Shown in pieces: positions 46,290 through 55,924 of a DNA stretch of 64,000 nt. Positions within the stretch are counted from its first letter, which is position 1; every line of letters starts with the position of its first letter. This DNA is from Molossus alvarezi (Eukaryota; Chordata; Mammalia; Chiroptera; Molossidae). The stretch is taken from assembly GCA_037176705.1 (NCBI GenBank), contig CM073896.1, positions 19,294,708 to 19,358,707 on the forward strand, written 5' to 3'. Below the pieces are notes generated by a model, which was not told the origin of the DNA, ran no database searches, and saw only the letters and a list, made by a program, of their open reading frames with translations. Made by a program: the position numbers and the translations under genes.

Positions 46290-47060
46290 TGTCTCACTGG
46301 TTTAGCCATCTGGTAGTTCTAGGCCCAGTGAAAGATCTTGGGATGTGTAGGCAGGTCAGTGTGTATCAAATAAGGCTGTTGTGCCTCCCAGACTGTTTTG
46401 GTGCGTAGTGCCTCTTGCCTGCTGTGGGTACTGGAGGACTGACTACCGGTGGTGGGTATTGGCCAGTTGTGGTAGGCACTGCAGGGGTGTGGGTCCCATC
46501 AGTGCATTGCTGGGGTGTGCTCCTGCCTGATGGCACTCAGCTCCTGATCAACCTCTGCTGATGCTGTTGGGGATGGATCTCAGCTGCTGATTTGTGCTGC
46601 TGCTGCCTGGGGATGGACGTCTGCTCCCAAGCCTCTGCTGTTGAGGTGTGTCTCAACTCTGATCAGACTGTGGGGGGTGGTGCTCTGCTCCTGGCCAGTT
46701 GTGGCTTCCATAACAGGCACCTTGATAGCACCACTACTGTGCACTGGTCTGTGTTGACACAGCAGGGTCCACTGGTCTGATGGTGTAAGGTGCTCAGCCC
46801 TAGCCACTCCCTGCTACCTCCTCCCAGAAAAGACCAGGGATCTTCCAAAATGGTGGGGCCTTCCAGCCACACAGAGATAAGCGCCTTGACAAACTGCTTA
46901 CTGTGGTAGCCAGCTACTCCCCATCCACAGCACAGGAACCATCTCCCCATGTTTCTGCACTGCTCAAGGTTGCTCATGTCCACTCACACTCTTTCTCATG
47001 CTCGCTCACTCTCTAACACACTCACCTTTGCTCCGGTCCTGCCCACTGCCATCTTCCAAC
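46290..47060 (-). promoter_or_regulatory. L1 5'UTR (internal promoter region)
   Basis: GC-richer than its surroundings, lacking a long frame, and lying between the ORF1 start and the L1 5' end. The sense 5' end reads GGGGTTGGAAGATGGCAG; a GGAAGATGGC-type start is the YY1-like site common at L1 5' ends. Presence of this end means the insertion was full length on its 5' side. Confidence 0.7.
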
Positions 47061-47683
47061 CCCTCATGATTTTTTCATAACCACCAACCTCTACTTCTCA
47101 ATCCCTTCATCTATTTCATCCATTCCCCCAACCTCTCTCCTTTCTGGCAATCATCAGTCTGTTCTGTGTCTATGAGTCTGTTTGTGTTTTGTTTGTTCAA
47201 TTTTTTGTTCTTTAGATTCCACATGTAGGTGAAATCATATGGTATTTGTCTTCTTTGACTTATTTCACTGAGCATAATACTCTCTAGGTCCATTCATGCT
47301 GTCCCAAGTGGTAAGATTTCATTCTTTTTTTATGGCTGAGTAATATTCAGTTGTATACATGCACCACCACTTACTTATTCACTCGTCTGTTGATGGACAC
47401 TTGGGCTGCTTCCAAATCTTGGCTACTGTAAATAATGCTGCAATGAACATAGGGGTGCATATATTTTTTTGAATCAGTGTTTCGAGTTTCTTTGGATAAA
47501 TTCCCACAAGTGGACTTGTTGGGTCATAAAGCAGTTCCATTTTTTAATTTTTTGAGGAAACTTCATACTGTTTTCCACAGTGACTGTACCAATCTGCATT
47601 CCCACCAACAGATCACTAGTGTTCTCTTTTCTCCACATCCTCATCAACACTTGTTGTTTGTTAATTTATTGATGATAGAGGCC
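47061..47683 (-). mobile_element. Older L1 3'UTR and ORF2 end
   Basis: Antisense, abutting the 5' end of the L1 to its left: 'CATCAGTCTGTTCTGTGTC' (3'UTR), 'TCCACATGTAGGTGAAATCA', then 'GCATTCCCACCAACAGATCA' (ORF2 cysteine-motif region). More diverged than the neighbour. A Ves SINE follows at its right end. Confidence 0.8.
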
Positions 47684-47906
47684 TTTTTTTAAAAAAAAAT
47701 ATTTTTCTTTATTGATTTTAGAGAGAAAGGAAGGGAGAAAGGGAGAGAGATAAAGACACCAATGAGAGAGAACATCGATTGGCCACCTCCTGCATGCCCC
47801 CCACTGGGGATCGGGCCCACAATCTGAGCATGTGTCCTGACCGGGAATCGAACCAGTGACCTCTTGGTGCATGGGTCGACGCCCAACCACTGAACCAGCC
47901 AGGTGC
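47684..47906 (-). mobile_element. Ves SINE (short type)
   Basis: Antisense copy: 'TTCTTTATTGATTTTAGAGA', GA-rich region, 'GAACATCGATTGGCCACC', core 'GCCCCCCACTGGGGATCGGG', box B antisense 'GGGAATCGAACCAGTGACC', and a degenerate head end 'AACCAGCCAGGTGCC'. Confidence 0.93.
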
Positions 47907-47936
47907 CCTTTTTTTTGGCACTGGAAGTCACTTATG

Positions 47937-47940
<4 letters not shown>

Positions 47941-47971
<31 letters not shown>
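47941..47971. repeat. (AT)n microsatellite
   Basis: About 15 AT units. Confidence 0.95.
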
Positions 47972-47973
<2 letters not shown>

Positions 47974-48640
47974 CTGAGAGCATATTAAAAGAACAACTAT
48001 AATCCTGACAGTAAAATTTAGGGTAAATAATCAGTCAAATGATTATATTGGGATAAATTAACTACAAAATGAAAGAAGAAAAATACTTAATTTTGCATTT
48101 TGGGAGTTCTAATTCTTTTTTATTCAATTTGGTGTTACCCTGTGTTTTCTTTGAACTTTTTGGCCACTTGATACGCTTTATACTTGATAGGCTCGCTAAT
48201 TTTAATTGCATGCCTTTCCTCAACTTACACCAAAATTTTATAGTTAAATGTCTAAGGTGCATGAATATACCTGCATTATTTCCAATTATATACAGTTTTT
48301 CCTGATTTTAAAAGCCCTACAAAAGTCACAGTGCCTTTACTGGAAAAGTGTCCAGCAAGCCTTCCTGGCACTGTTGAAAGGCTGCCTCGGAAGGCAGAAG
48401 GTGCTCCAGTGGGTCCTACTTGAACCTGCTGTCCACACACTCCGCAAGGCCTGGATGCAGCCCAGTGCGTTAAGATTCTTTTCCTTGGTTGGCACAAAGT
48501 GTTGATTAAAGTTGTTTGGCCTCCACTCTGTGGTTGGCTAACTTTTGGAAGCTGTAAGCTTGTGTTCATCTGTAGATGACAATTAAAATATTATGTACCA
48601 GAAATACATTTTAATATCTGGAAGATCTTTTTAAGGAAGA
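47972..48640. other. Unrecognised sequence
   Basis: About 670 bp. Frames of 66-97 codons on both strands (48062-48569), none recognisable. Confidence 0.45.
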
Positions 48641-48649
48641 AAGTCTTCC

Positions 48650-48890
48650 CAGATGAGCTACACAACTACACACTGTAACTTAGATTTGTTTCTCCTCTGC
48701 CAGTTGCCTTACCTTTTCTCAGCCAGAGCTCATTCTCTATACCTTAATACATTCTGTTGTACCATAACACAGTTCATTATATTTATTCACTTGTCAATTC
48801 TTTCACCCATTTGTGGTTTTGTTTCTTCCGTTTGGCTGCATTAGGATCTGGCCCATTGCAGGTATATAGTAAATGTCAACTGAATGATAG
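48650..48890 (+). mobile_element. L2-like 3' end
   Basis: 'ACACACTGTAACTTAGATTT', 'TTCATTATATTTATTCACTT', then 'GATCTGGCCCATTGCAGGTA' with 'TATAGTAAATGTCAACTGAA' follows the order of an L2 3' end (GCACATAGTAGG.GCTCAATAAATG). Low identity. Confidence 0.5.
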
Positions 48891-49520
48891 AAATATTTTC
48901 CTCAACTTTATTGAAGAATAATAGAGAAATATAATTTTGTATATTTTAAGTGTTCAACACGATGATTTCATATATATATATATACATGTTGTAGAATGAT
49001 TACCAAAATCAAGATAATTAACACATCCATCATGTTACATAGTTAACTCTTTCTTTGTGTATGTGGTAAGAACATGTAAGATCAACTTTCAGCAACTATC
49101 AACTAAACAATATCATATTACTAAGTAAAGTCACCAACATTTGAACCCTTTGACTAACATCTCTCCATAGGCTTCTCACCCCGCCCCCGGTAACCATTAT
49201 TTTGTTCTGTTTCTATGAAACTGGCCTTTTTTTTTTTTCTTTTTCTTTTTTTTAAATTCCACATATAAGTAATATTTGTCTTTCTCTGTCTGGTTTATTT
49301 CATTTAGCATAATTCATCCATGTTGTTGCAGGTGGCAGGATTTCCTTTTTATACATGGCTAAAAAATATTCCATTGTATACCCATTTTTTCTATTTACAT
49401 CTCAGAGGACATTAGGTTATTTCCATATCTTGACTATTGTGAAAACTAATGCCACAGTGAAACTGGGAGTACACATGTCCCTTTATGGTACCGATTTTAT
49501 TGATAGAAATATTTTAAAAT
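48891..49520 (-). mobile_element. Old L1 3'UTR and ORF2 end
   Basis: Antisense: 'CAACTTTATTGAAGAATAAT' (3' end), 'TTAACACATCCATCATGTTA', 'AATTCCACATATAAGTAATA', 'TTCATTTAGCATAATTCATC', 'ATATTCCATTGTATACCC'. Typical L1M 3' region with no open frame. It contains a short (TA)n at 48971-48984. Confidence 0.75.
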
Positions 49521-49544
49521 ATCCATTATTGGCAAAAATGTGAT

Positions 49545-50340
49545 AAAATGAATGCTTTTTGCTTCTCTACTGGGAATGTACATTGGCATAAACTTTGTGG
49601 AGGAAAACTAACAATGTGTGACAAAGTCGTTAAGAGATCCCAGAAAATTCTACAGATCTATCCTATAAAAATCAGGAGATATTTGACCCAATTTTATGTA
49701 AAAGACATTCATCACACTATTTATAATAGTTAAAAGTTACAAGCAACCAAAGCATCTGATAATATGTTAACATGCAATTATTAGAAGTGTTATTTTGGCT
49801 CTGGCTGGTGTGATTCAGTGGTTGGAGCATCAGTCAGCACACCGAAGGGTCTCATTCAATTCCCAGTCAAGGGCACATACCTGGGTTGCAGGTTCCATCC
49901 CTGGCCCTGGTTGAGGTGTGTGTAGGAGACAACCAATCGATGTGTCTTTCTCACATCGATTTTTCTCTCTGTCTCCTTCTCCCTCCATCCTTTCCACTCT
50001 CTCAAAATCAATGGAAAAAACATCTTCGGCTGAGGACTGACAACAACAAAAACACTGTTATTTTGAAGGTATTTCATAGAATGTTAATGATATTAAAATT
50101 AAAATTAAAATAAAAAGTATGTATATGACTGGATAATTTTGAATTTGCAGAAAAAAATTACATATACACATTTATATCATTTGAAAAAAGCTGAGAACAA
50201 ATACAGCAAAATGTTCAAGGAGGTTATCTCTGGATGATAATAGTGTATGTGATGGTGTGATTTTAATAGTTTTTTAAAATATGCTCACTTTTCCTTCTAG
50301 AATTTTTTGTAATGTGGATTTTATATTTTATGACTATTTA
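49545..50340 (+). mobile_element. Old L1 ORF2 end and 3'UTR, split by a SINE
   Basis: Sense: 'CTACTGGGAATGTACATTGG', 'CTTTGTGGAGGAAAACTAAC', then 'GGAGGTTATCTCTGGATGAT' and 'TTTTTTGTAATGTGGATTTT'. It faces the opposite way to the neighbouring L1. A Ves SINE lies inside at 49798-50055. Confidence 0.65.
49798..50055 (+). mobile_element. Ves SINE (long type)
   Basis: Sense copy: 'CTCTGGCTGGTGTGATTCAG', 'CTCATTCAATTCCCAGTCAA', 'GGTTGCAGGTTCCATCCC', 'CAACCAATCGATGTGTC', 'ATGGAAAAAACATCTTCGGC', CAACAA tail. The repeat TGTTATTTTG flanks it (49788-49797 and 50056-50065). Confidence 0.95.
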
Positions 50341-50429
50341 AATGTATTCTATTTAAAAGACTTTGTAAGAATAGTGAATTAATATTACTTTGCAGAAATT
50401 TCTTCCTAGGCTGATTGAACTTTGAATAA

Positions 50430-50478
<49 letters not shown>

Positions 50479-51230
50479 AGAAAGCAAATATGGATTTTAA
50501 AATTGCTTTGGACTATTTGTTGGTTACAACAATAGAACGTCTAACAGAACAGATGTTTCTTTAAAACCATAATAAAGTCCATACATCTTTCTCATCGTCT
50601 CTTTTAGCAGTGAAAATAATTATACTTAATGATCACAAACGATTGCTCCATTAAAATATCAGCCAGCCCTACCATCTTAAATAAATCAAAATCTTTAAAG
50701 TGGAGAGGTTGGCTTCCCCAAGTCCCACATCATCTTGACAGTGATCCCACAGGGACTGAAAATCCATATATGTGTACCAGTCTGGTAGTTTTCATGAAGA
50801 GCAGGTTTGTTTCCAGCAACACCTGATTGATGTAATAAAATGTGGCATTTTTAGACATATCCCTGCGGTCTCCATGCATGATGTTTCTGGGGCTGCCAGG
50901 GCACAGCCAGTGTATAACCTAACACAGCAGCCTGGATGCACGGCAATCCATTTCAAACCTGAAATGGCCAACAACATGAGGCTCATGACCACAGGTTTTA
51001 GAAAAAAGAAATGCTTCACAGAACATGGCTACAAATGAGCTAGAAACACCTTTGGGTTCTCAATTAAAGACAGCTTCACTTCAATTTTTGTTATGATGCT
51101 AAAGGACAGCGTGATATATAATTGTCTGAATGAATGTATACTCTTAAAGGTCAGCAATTTTTTCATGCGCATGAAATTCACTGGTACTACATTAAAATAG
51201 AATTGCATTTTAAGATGAGGAATATGGTAA
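50341..51230. other. Unrecognised sequence with (AT)n tract
   Basis: A (TA)n of about 22 units lies at 50431-50474. The 88-codon frame at 50772-51038 has a 75-codon frame antisense to it; no recognisable product. Confidence 0.45.
50431..50474. repeat. (AT)n microsatellite
   Basis: About 22 AT units, potentially cruciform-forming and length-variable. Confidence 0.95.
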
Positions 51231-51231
51231 T

Positions 51232-51395
51232 AGCTGGCATTTAATCACTGGAAAGTGATTTGCTCATTTTCCAAGTGTGAAAACCGAGCCTCAGAAACGT
51301 CGATTAACTTGTTGGAGGTCACACAGCACTTATGTGAAAGAGCTGAGATTCCAATTTCAGCTTGATCTCTAAGCCACAGGGCTTCCCTACGCACC
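51232..51395 (+). mobile_element. MIR relic
   Basis: 'TGCTCATTTTCCAAGTGTGA', 'AAACCGAGCCTCAGAAACGT', 'TTGGAGGTCACACAGCACTT', 'AGAGCTGAGATTCCAATTTC' follow the antisense MIR order (ATTTTACAGATGAGG, AAACTGAGGC, GGTCACACAGC). Confidence 0.65.
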
Positions 51396-52860
51396 ATGCC
51401 AGCACTTGGAGGGAATGTAACTTTTTCAGGGGCACAGAACTGGTCTTCCACCTGCCCACAGAGCCTGATGCTGAAGGAAGAGCTTGAGTTTAAGGTCACA
51501 CAGCCTGGAAAAAGGGCGAGCCCCTGGTTAGGGGGAGCAGTGTTAACCCTGATTCCATCACCTGAAGCTGGGGAAAGTTTTCTAGGGAAAAGTGGGGTCA
51601 GACTTTCTGGCTTGGTTGAAGCAATAGAGACAACTGTGATGGGGGAAAAATTCTTCCATTTCTGTGTTTCGAGTCCGACCTCTCAGCTAGGGCTTCTCCA
51701 CTGATGAAGGCAGAGCCAGCCAAATCATTAAGGCTTCAGCTGGAAGGAAATTATCCAGCGTTTCTGAATTAATTGCATGTTCCTTGGGTCAGGGGTTCTG
51801 AACTAGCTGGACTACGATTTAGCACATTAGAGACACAGAGTTTTCCTGGCAACCCTTGAAAACATATTTAGACTGCCACTTCTCTGTCCCCACACTCGCC
51901 AGCAAGTGTGACAGACACCATAATCCCGTGGCCCACGAAGGGTGACCCCTAACAATCACCGCCTTGCTCACTTTCTGCAATGATTCTGCCAACCTTCGTT
52001 GCCATGGGTTATCTGCTGACTTTTTGCCCTTTCTAGTGCCAGGTGCTCTGTGTGCATGTGGGTCTGCTCTTGCTGCCACGGAGGTCAAGATGCTCCTCCG
52101 CCGAGGCTACGTAAAGAGGTCCAGGGACGTGCAGACCAAGAAGAAAGCCAGCCAGGCATCTACCCTGCAGCAGGGCTGAGTGCCCCGGCCAGAGCCTTGA
52201 TCTCACTTGAGAGAGTACAATGGAAAGAGGTGTTGGTAGTGCTTCCTCTACCTTCTCACCAAATAGATTAATCGGCAGCGCATGAAACACGCTTGTTGAA
52301 AATTACCACTTTGGGTGACGCTAGGAGTGTTTTCTCTTAATTTGTGACACGCAGGTCTCCAGAAATAAGGTGTTAGGGAAAGCAATGCTTAGAAACAGCT
52401 GAATGAATCAGAACCTTAGTGTTTCTTTTATATTAGAAAGCTTACCTTGGCAATGACCGATGTGATTATGACCACAATGGAGCAACTATTTTACCTTGAA
52501 GGAATGCTAGCATATAGGTTCTGCCACATTATGTGGTTCTCACTGCTAAGAGAGATAAAAAATTAATGAGTTACTTGTGGCTTGGTTGTTAAGAAACTAT
52601 CTTGGAGGCATTTTTAAACATAATAAGTTCAGGGGGAAAATTTGGCTGTTGTAGACTGTCTACTAATAAAAAAAGGATGATGGATTAAACAGGAGTTACT
52701 TTCCCAGGGAAACCATTAAATATTTATGTAGGACACAGCAAATAAGCATAATAAGAATGAGGTTTGGCAAGTGGACAGCACAATTTATCTCTAAAGCATT
52801 TTACAAAAACAAGCTAATTAACCCTCCCGCCCTCTGCATGATAAAGTGCAAAAATTGTTA
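51396..52860. other. Unrecognised sequence, no gene seen
   Basis: About 1.5 kb. Frames of 70-100 codons overlap on both strands between 51.4 and 52.3 kb; none resembles a known protein. Low repeat content. Confidence 0.45.
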
Positions 52861-52865
52861 CCCTT

Positions 52866-53131
52866 CTTTTTTGAATTTGGTTCATCAACATAGTTTTATT
52901 TGAATAACTTTTAGTTGGAATGTGTTTTTGATCCTACTTGATGTCTTCCCCAGTGACAGATTCATTGGCATCCCCTTGGAGACCCATCTGATGTGGCGAC
53001 ACTCCCACAGAGGAGATAAAGTCAAGTAGAGCAGGCCAGTCACAGCTTGAGAGCTCATTTATAAATTTTCTGAAGTTGTAAATGAATGGGAGAGACCCAG
53101 AGGTCCAAGACAAGTAAGTAATGACTACCAT
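52866..53131 (-). pseudogene. Possible 3' exon or processed-pseudogene end of an unknown gene
   Basis: A 65-codon minus-strand frame (53131-52934) ends with a protein-like stretch, FINELSSCDWPALLDFIS then VGVSPHQMG and GEDIK before the stop. A minus-strand AATAAA lies at 52895-52900, 33 bp after the stop, and a short A-run (complement of 52867-52872) follows about 22 bp further. That is the order of a transcript 3' end. I see no convincing splice acceptor upstream, and no in-frame methionine with a known start context. I do not recognise the protein. It may be a truncated retrocopy, a true terminal exon, or chance. Confidence 0.3.
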
Positions 53132-53284
53132 GCATTTTTCATTGGGGGAAAGTTAAAATACAGATTTAATAAAAGTAACTTCTATGATTTCACTAAATCA
53201 TCCAGTGTCTCCCTGATGGCAGCCTTAAATTGACATACACTGACTTCATAGCTAGTTTACTAACTTACCAGCTTTATCAATGTT

Positions 53285-53802
53285 TTCTCTCCCAGTTTTA
53301 TTGAGATATAACTGACATATAACCATATAACATTGTATTATTTTAAGATGTATAATATAATAAGATAGTTGTATATATTACAAAATGATTACCACAATAA
53401 GTTTAGTTAAACCTACCACTTCACATAATTAAATGTTCTTTCTTGTGATGAGAACTTTTAAGATGTACTCCCTTCGCAACTTTCAAGTGTACAATATATT
53501 ATTGTTAACTATAGTCACATGCGGCATATTTCATCCCTAGAACTTCTTTATCTTATTACTTTTGACCACCTTCACCCATTTCTCCCTCTGCCTTTGGAGC
53601 CATCAATCTCTTTGTTTCTGTGATTCTATTTTATAAGATTCTACATATAAGTGAGACCACATAGTATTTGTCTTTGTCTGACTTATTTCACCCAGTATAA
53701 TGACCTTAAGATCTATCCATGTTATTGCAAATGGCATAATTCTCTTTTTTATAGCTGCGTAATATTCCATCACCTCTTTTTCTCCCTTTCTCTCTCTCTC
53801 TC

Positions 53803-53836
<34 letters not shown>

Positions 53837-54137
53837 TACATATATATATGTATATACACACACACATATATATATACACACATATATATATTACATTTTC
53901 TTCATTCTTTCATCAATGGAAACCTGTTGTTCTTATCTTAGCTATTATAAATAATGCTGCAATGAACATGGAAATACAGATATTTCTTCAAAATATTGAC
54001 TTCATTTTCTTTGAGTTTATGTCCAGAAGTGGAATTGTTGAATGTTATGGGGTTCTTTTTTAAAATATCTTCATTTTTGGGGTAACTTGAATTTTTATAT
54101 AGTTTTACATACACTCAGAAAAGTTGCAGGCATAATA
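53285..54137 (-). mobile_element. Old L1 3'UTR and ORF2 end
   Basis: Antisense: 'CCAGTTTTATTGAGATATAA' (3' end), 'ATTCTACATATAAGTGAGAC', 'CACCCAGTATAATGACCTTA', 'GTAATATTCCATCACC', then, after a microsatellite, 'GCTGCAATGAACATGGAAAT'. The host sequence seems to resume at 58121 (CTGCCAATTGTTTACATTTT), making this the outermost layer of the 54-58 kb nest. Confidence 0.75.
53786..53892. repeat. Compound (TC)n(TA)n(CA)n microsatellite
   Basis: TC, TA and CA runs pass into one another over about 105 bp within the L1 relic. Confidence 0.93.
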
Positions 54138-54913
54138 CAGATAGTTCCCAACTTACAATGGTTCGACTTAGGATTTTTGTACTTTACTTTGGTGCAAAAG
54201 TGGTATTCATTCTATAGAAACTGTATTTTGTATTTTGAATTGTGATCTTTTCCTGGCCTGGATGTAGGCATGATGCTGGGCAGTGGAAGCGAGCTGCAAC
54301 TACCAGTCAGGCACATGATAACAAGGGTAAACAGCCCTGGCTGGTTTGGCTCAGTGGTTAGAACATCGGCCCTCAGACCAAAGAGTCATGGGTTTGATTC
54401 TGGTCAAGGACGCATAACTTAGTTGCGGTTCAGTCCCTGGACCTAGTCGGGGTTGTGCAGGAGGAAACCAATCAATGTGTCTCTCTCACATAGATCTCTC
54501 TCTCTTCCTCCCACTCTGTCTGAAAATAAATGGAAGAATATCCTCAGATGAGGATTTCTTTTTAACTCATCTTCATTGTTGAATGTATTAGATGTTCCCC
54601 CCTTTTTTCCCCATTGACCCCTCCTCCCAATCCTGCTCCCCTCCTTTCTTCCCCACACTATTGTCTGTGTCCATTGATTATGCATAGAAGTTCTTTGCTT
54701 TATCTCATCCTGCCCTCCCTTCCCCTTTCCCTTTGAGGTTCATCAGTCTAACAACCAATTTGTACTTCTTAACTCCTTCATCTTTTTCACCCATACTCCT
54801 GACCCCAACAATCTGTGAAGCAACAAAAAGTTCTCTGTATATATGAGTCTGTTTCTGTTCTGCTTGCTCATTTTGTTCGTAGGTTCAATTGTTGCTAGAT
54901 ATGTATTAATTGC

Positions 54914-55229
54914 CATTTTATTTTATTTTATTTTATTTTATTTTATTTTATTTTATTTTATTTTATTTTATTTTATTTTATTTTATTTTATTTTTACCTA
55001 TCCTCGCCTGAGGACACCCCTTGACATTTCATTCAGATAGAGTGGGAGGGAAGGAAAGAAAGAGAAACATCGATGTGAAAGGAACACATCGAGTGGTTGC
55101 CACCCACACAACCCAACCAGGGCGAGGGACAAACTGCAACCGAGGCATGCGCCCCTAGCAGGAACTGAACCGGGGTCTCTCTGGACTGCAGGCTGACACT
55201 CCAACTGCTGAGCCAAACTGACCAGGGCT
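54914..55229 (-). mobile_element. Ves SINE (long type) with expanded (TTTTA)n tail
   Basis: Antisense copy. A (TTTTA)n run of about 80 bp (the SINE's A-rich tail on the other strand) is followed by 'CTATCCTCGCCTGAGGACAC', 'AACACATCGAGTGGTTGCCA', 'GGAACTGAACCGGGG' and head end 'CAAACTGACCAGGGCT'. It lies just past the ORF1 stop of the truncated half-L1 and is the youngest layer of the nest. Confidence 0.95.
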
Positions 55230-55716
55230 ATTGTTCATATTTTTGTTCTTCTTCTCCCTCAAGAAGACCGTTCAACATTTCATACAATACTGGTTTGATG
55301 GTGATAAACTCCTTTAGCTTTTTCTTGTCCGGGAAACTCTTGATATGTCTATCGATTCTAAATGATAGCTTTGCAGGATAGAGTAATCTTGGTAGGATAT
55401 TCACCTTGAATATCTCTTGCCACTCCTTTCTGGACTGCAAAGTTTTTATTGAGAAATTAGCTGACAGTCTTATGGGAGATCCTTTGTAGGTAACAGACTG
55501 CTTTTCTCTTGCTGCTTTTAAGATTCTCTTTTTGTCTTTAACCTTTGGCATTTTGATGATGATGTACCTTGGTGTGGACTTGTTCAACTTGTTTGGGACT
55601 CTCTGTGCTTCTTGGACTTGTATGTCTGTTTCCTTCACCAAGTTAGGGCAGTTTTCTGCCATTATTGTTTCAAATAAGTTTTCAATTTCTTGTTCTCTCT
55701 CTTCTCCTTCTGGCAC
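55228..55716 (-). pseudogene. Half-L1 ORF1 fragment, RRM and C-terminal domain
   Basis: A 162-codon uninterrupted piece of an L1-type ORF1 protein, which coats element RNA. Residues about 50-110 carry the RRM/C-terminal hallmarks: [40 protein letters not shown], then KTLQSRKEWQEIF and YPAKLSFRID. It ends KYEQ followed by a stop at the SINE border. The N-terminal coiled coil is missing because of 5' truncation. Confidence 0.85.
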
Positions 55717-55924
55717 CCCTATGATGTGAATGCTGGCACTCTTGAAGTTGTCCCAGAGGTTCCTTACACTATCCCCATTTTTTTGGATTCTTTTTTCTTT
55801 TTGCTGTTCTGATTGGGTGTTTTCTGCTTCCTTATATTCTAAATCAATGTTTTGCTTTTTGGATTTACCTACTCTAGTATTGATTCTCTGTAAATTATTC
55901 TTTTTATTTTTAGATTTTGAATTT

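Larger units (their letters stand above)
41085..47060 (-). mobile_element. Near-full-length L1 lacking its 3' end
   Basis: Antisense L1 with, from right to left, a 5'UTR (46290-47060; sense start GGGGTTGGAAGATGGCAG), ORF1 (about 45385-46274) and ORF2 (about 41440-45340). Ves SINEs inside at 41161-41425 and 44039-44291 are younger. It starts at left inside the ORF2-to-3'UTR junction, without the 3'UTR or A-tail seen in the copy at 35884, so the 3' end was lost by deletion or recombination. Both ORFs are broken. Confidence 0.88.
54558..55900 (-). mobile_element. Half-L1 (HAL1-like), 5'-truncated copy
   Basis: Antisense. A 3'UTR (54558-54913, e.g. 'TTGTCTGTGTCCATTGATTA') leads almost directly into ORF1 (55230-55900), with no ORF2 between them. 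It is 5'-truncated inside ORF1. It sits at the 3' end of the full-length copy, as expected if it entered that copy's A-tail. A Ves SINE interrupts it at 54914-55229. Confidence 0.85.
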
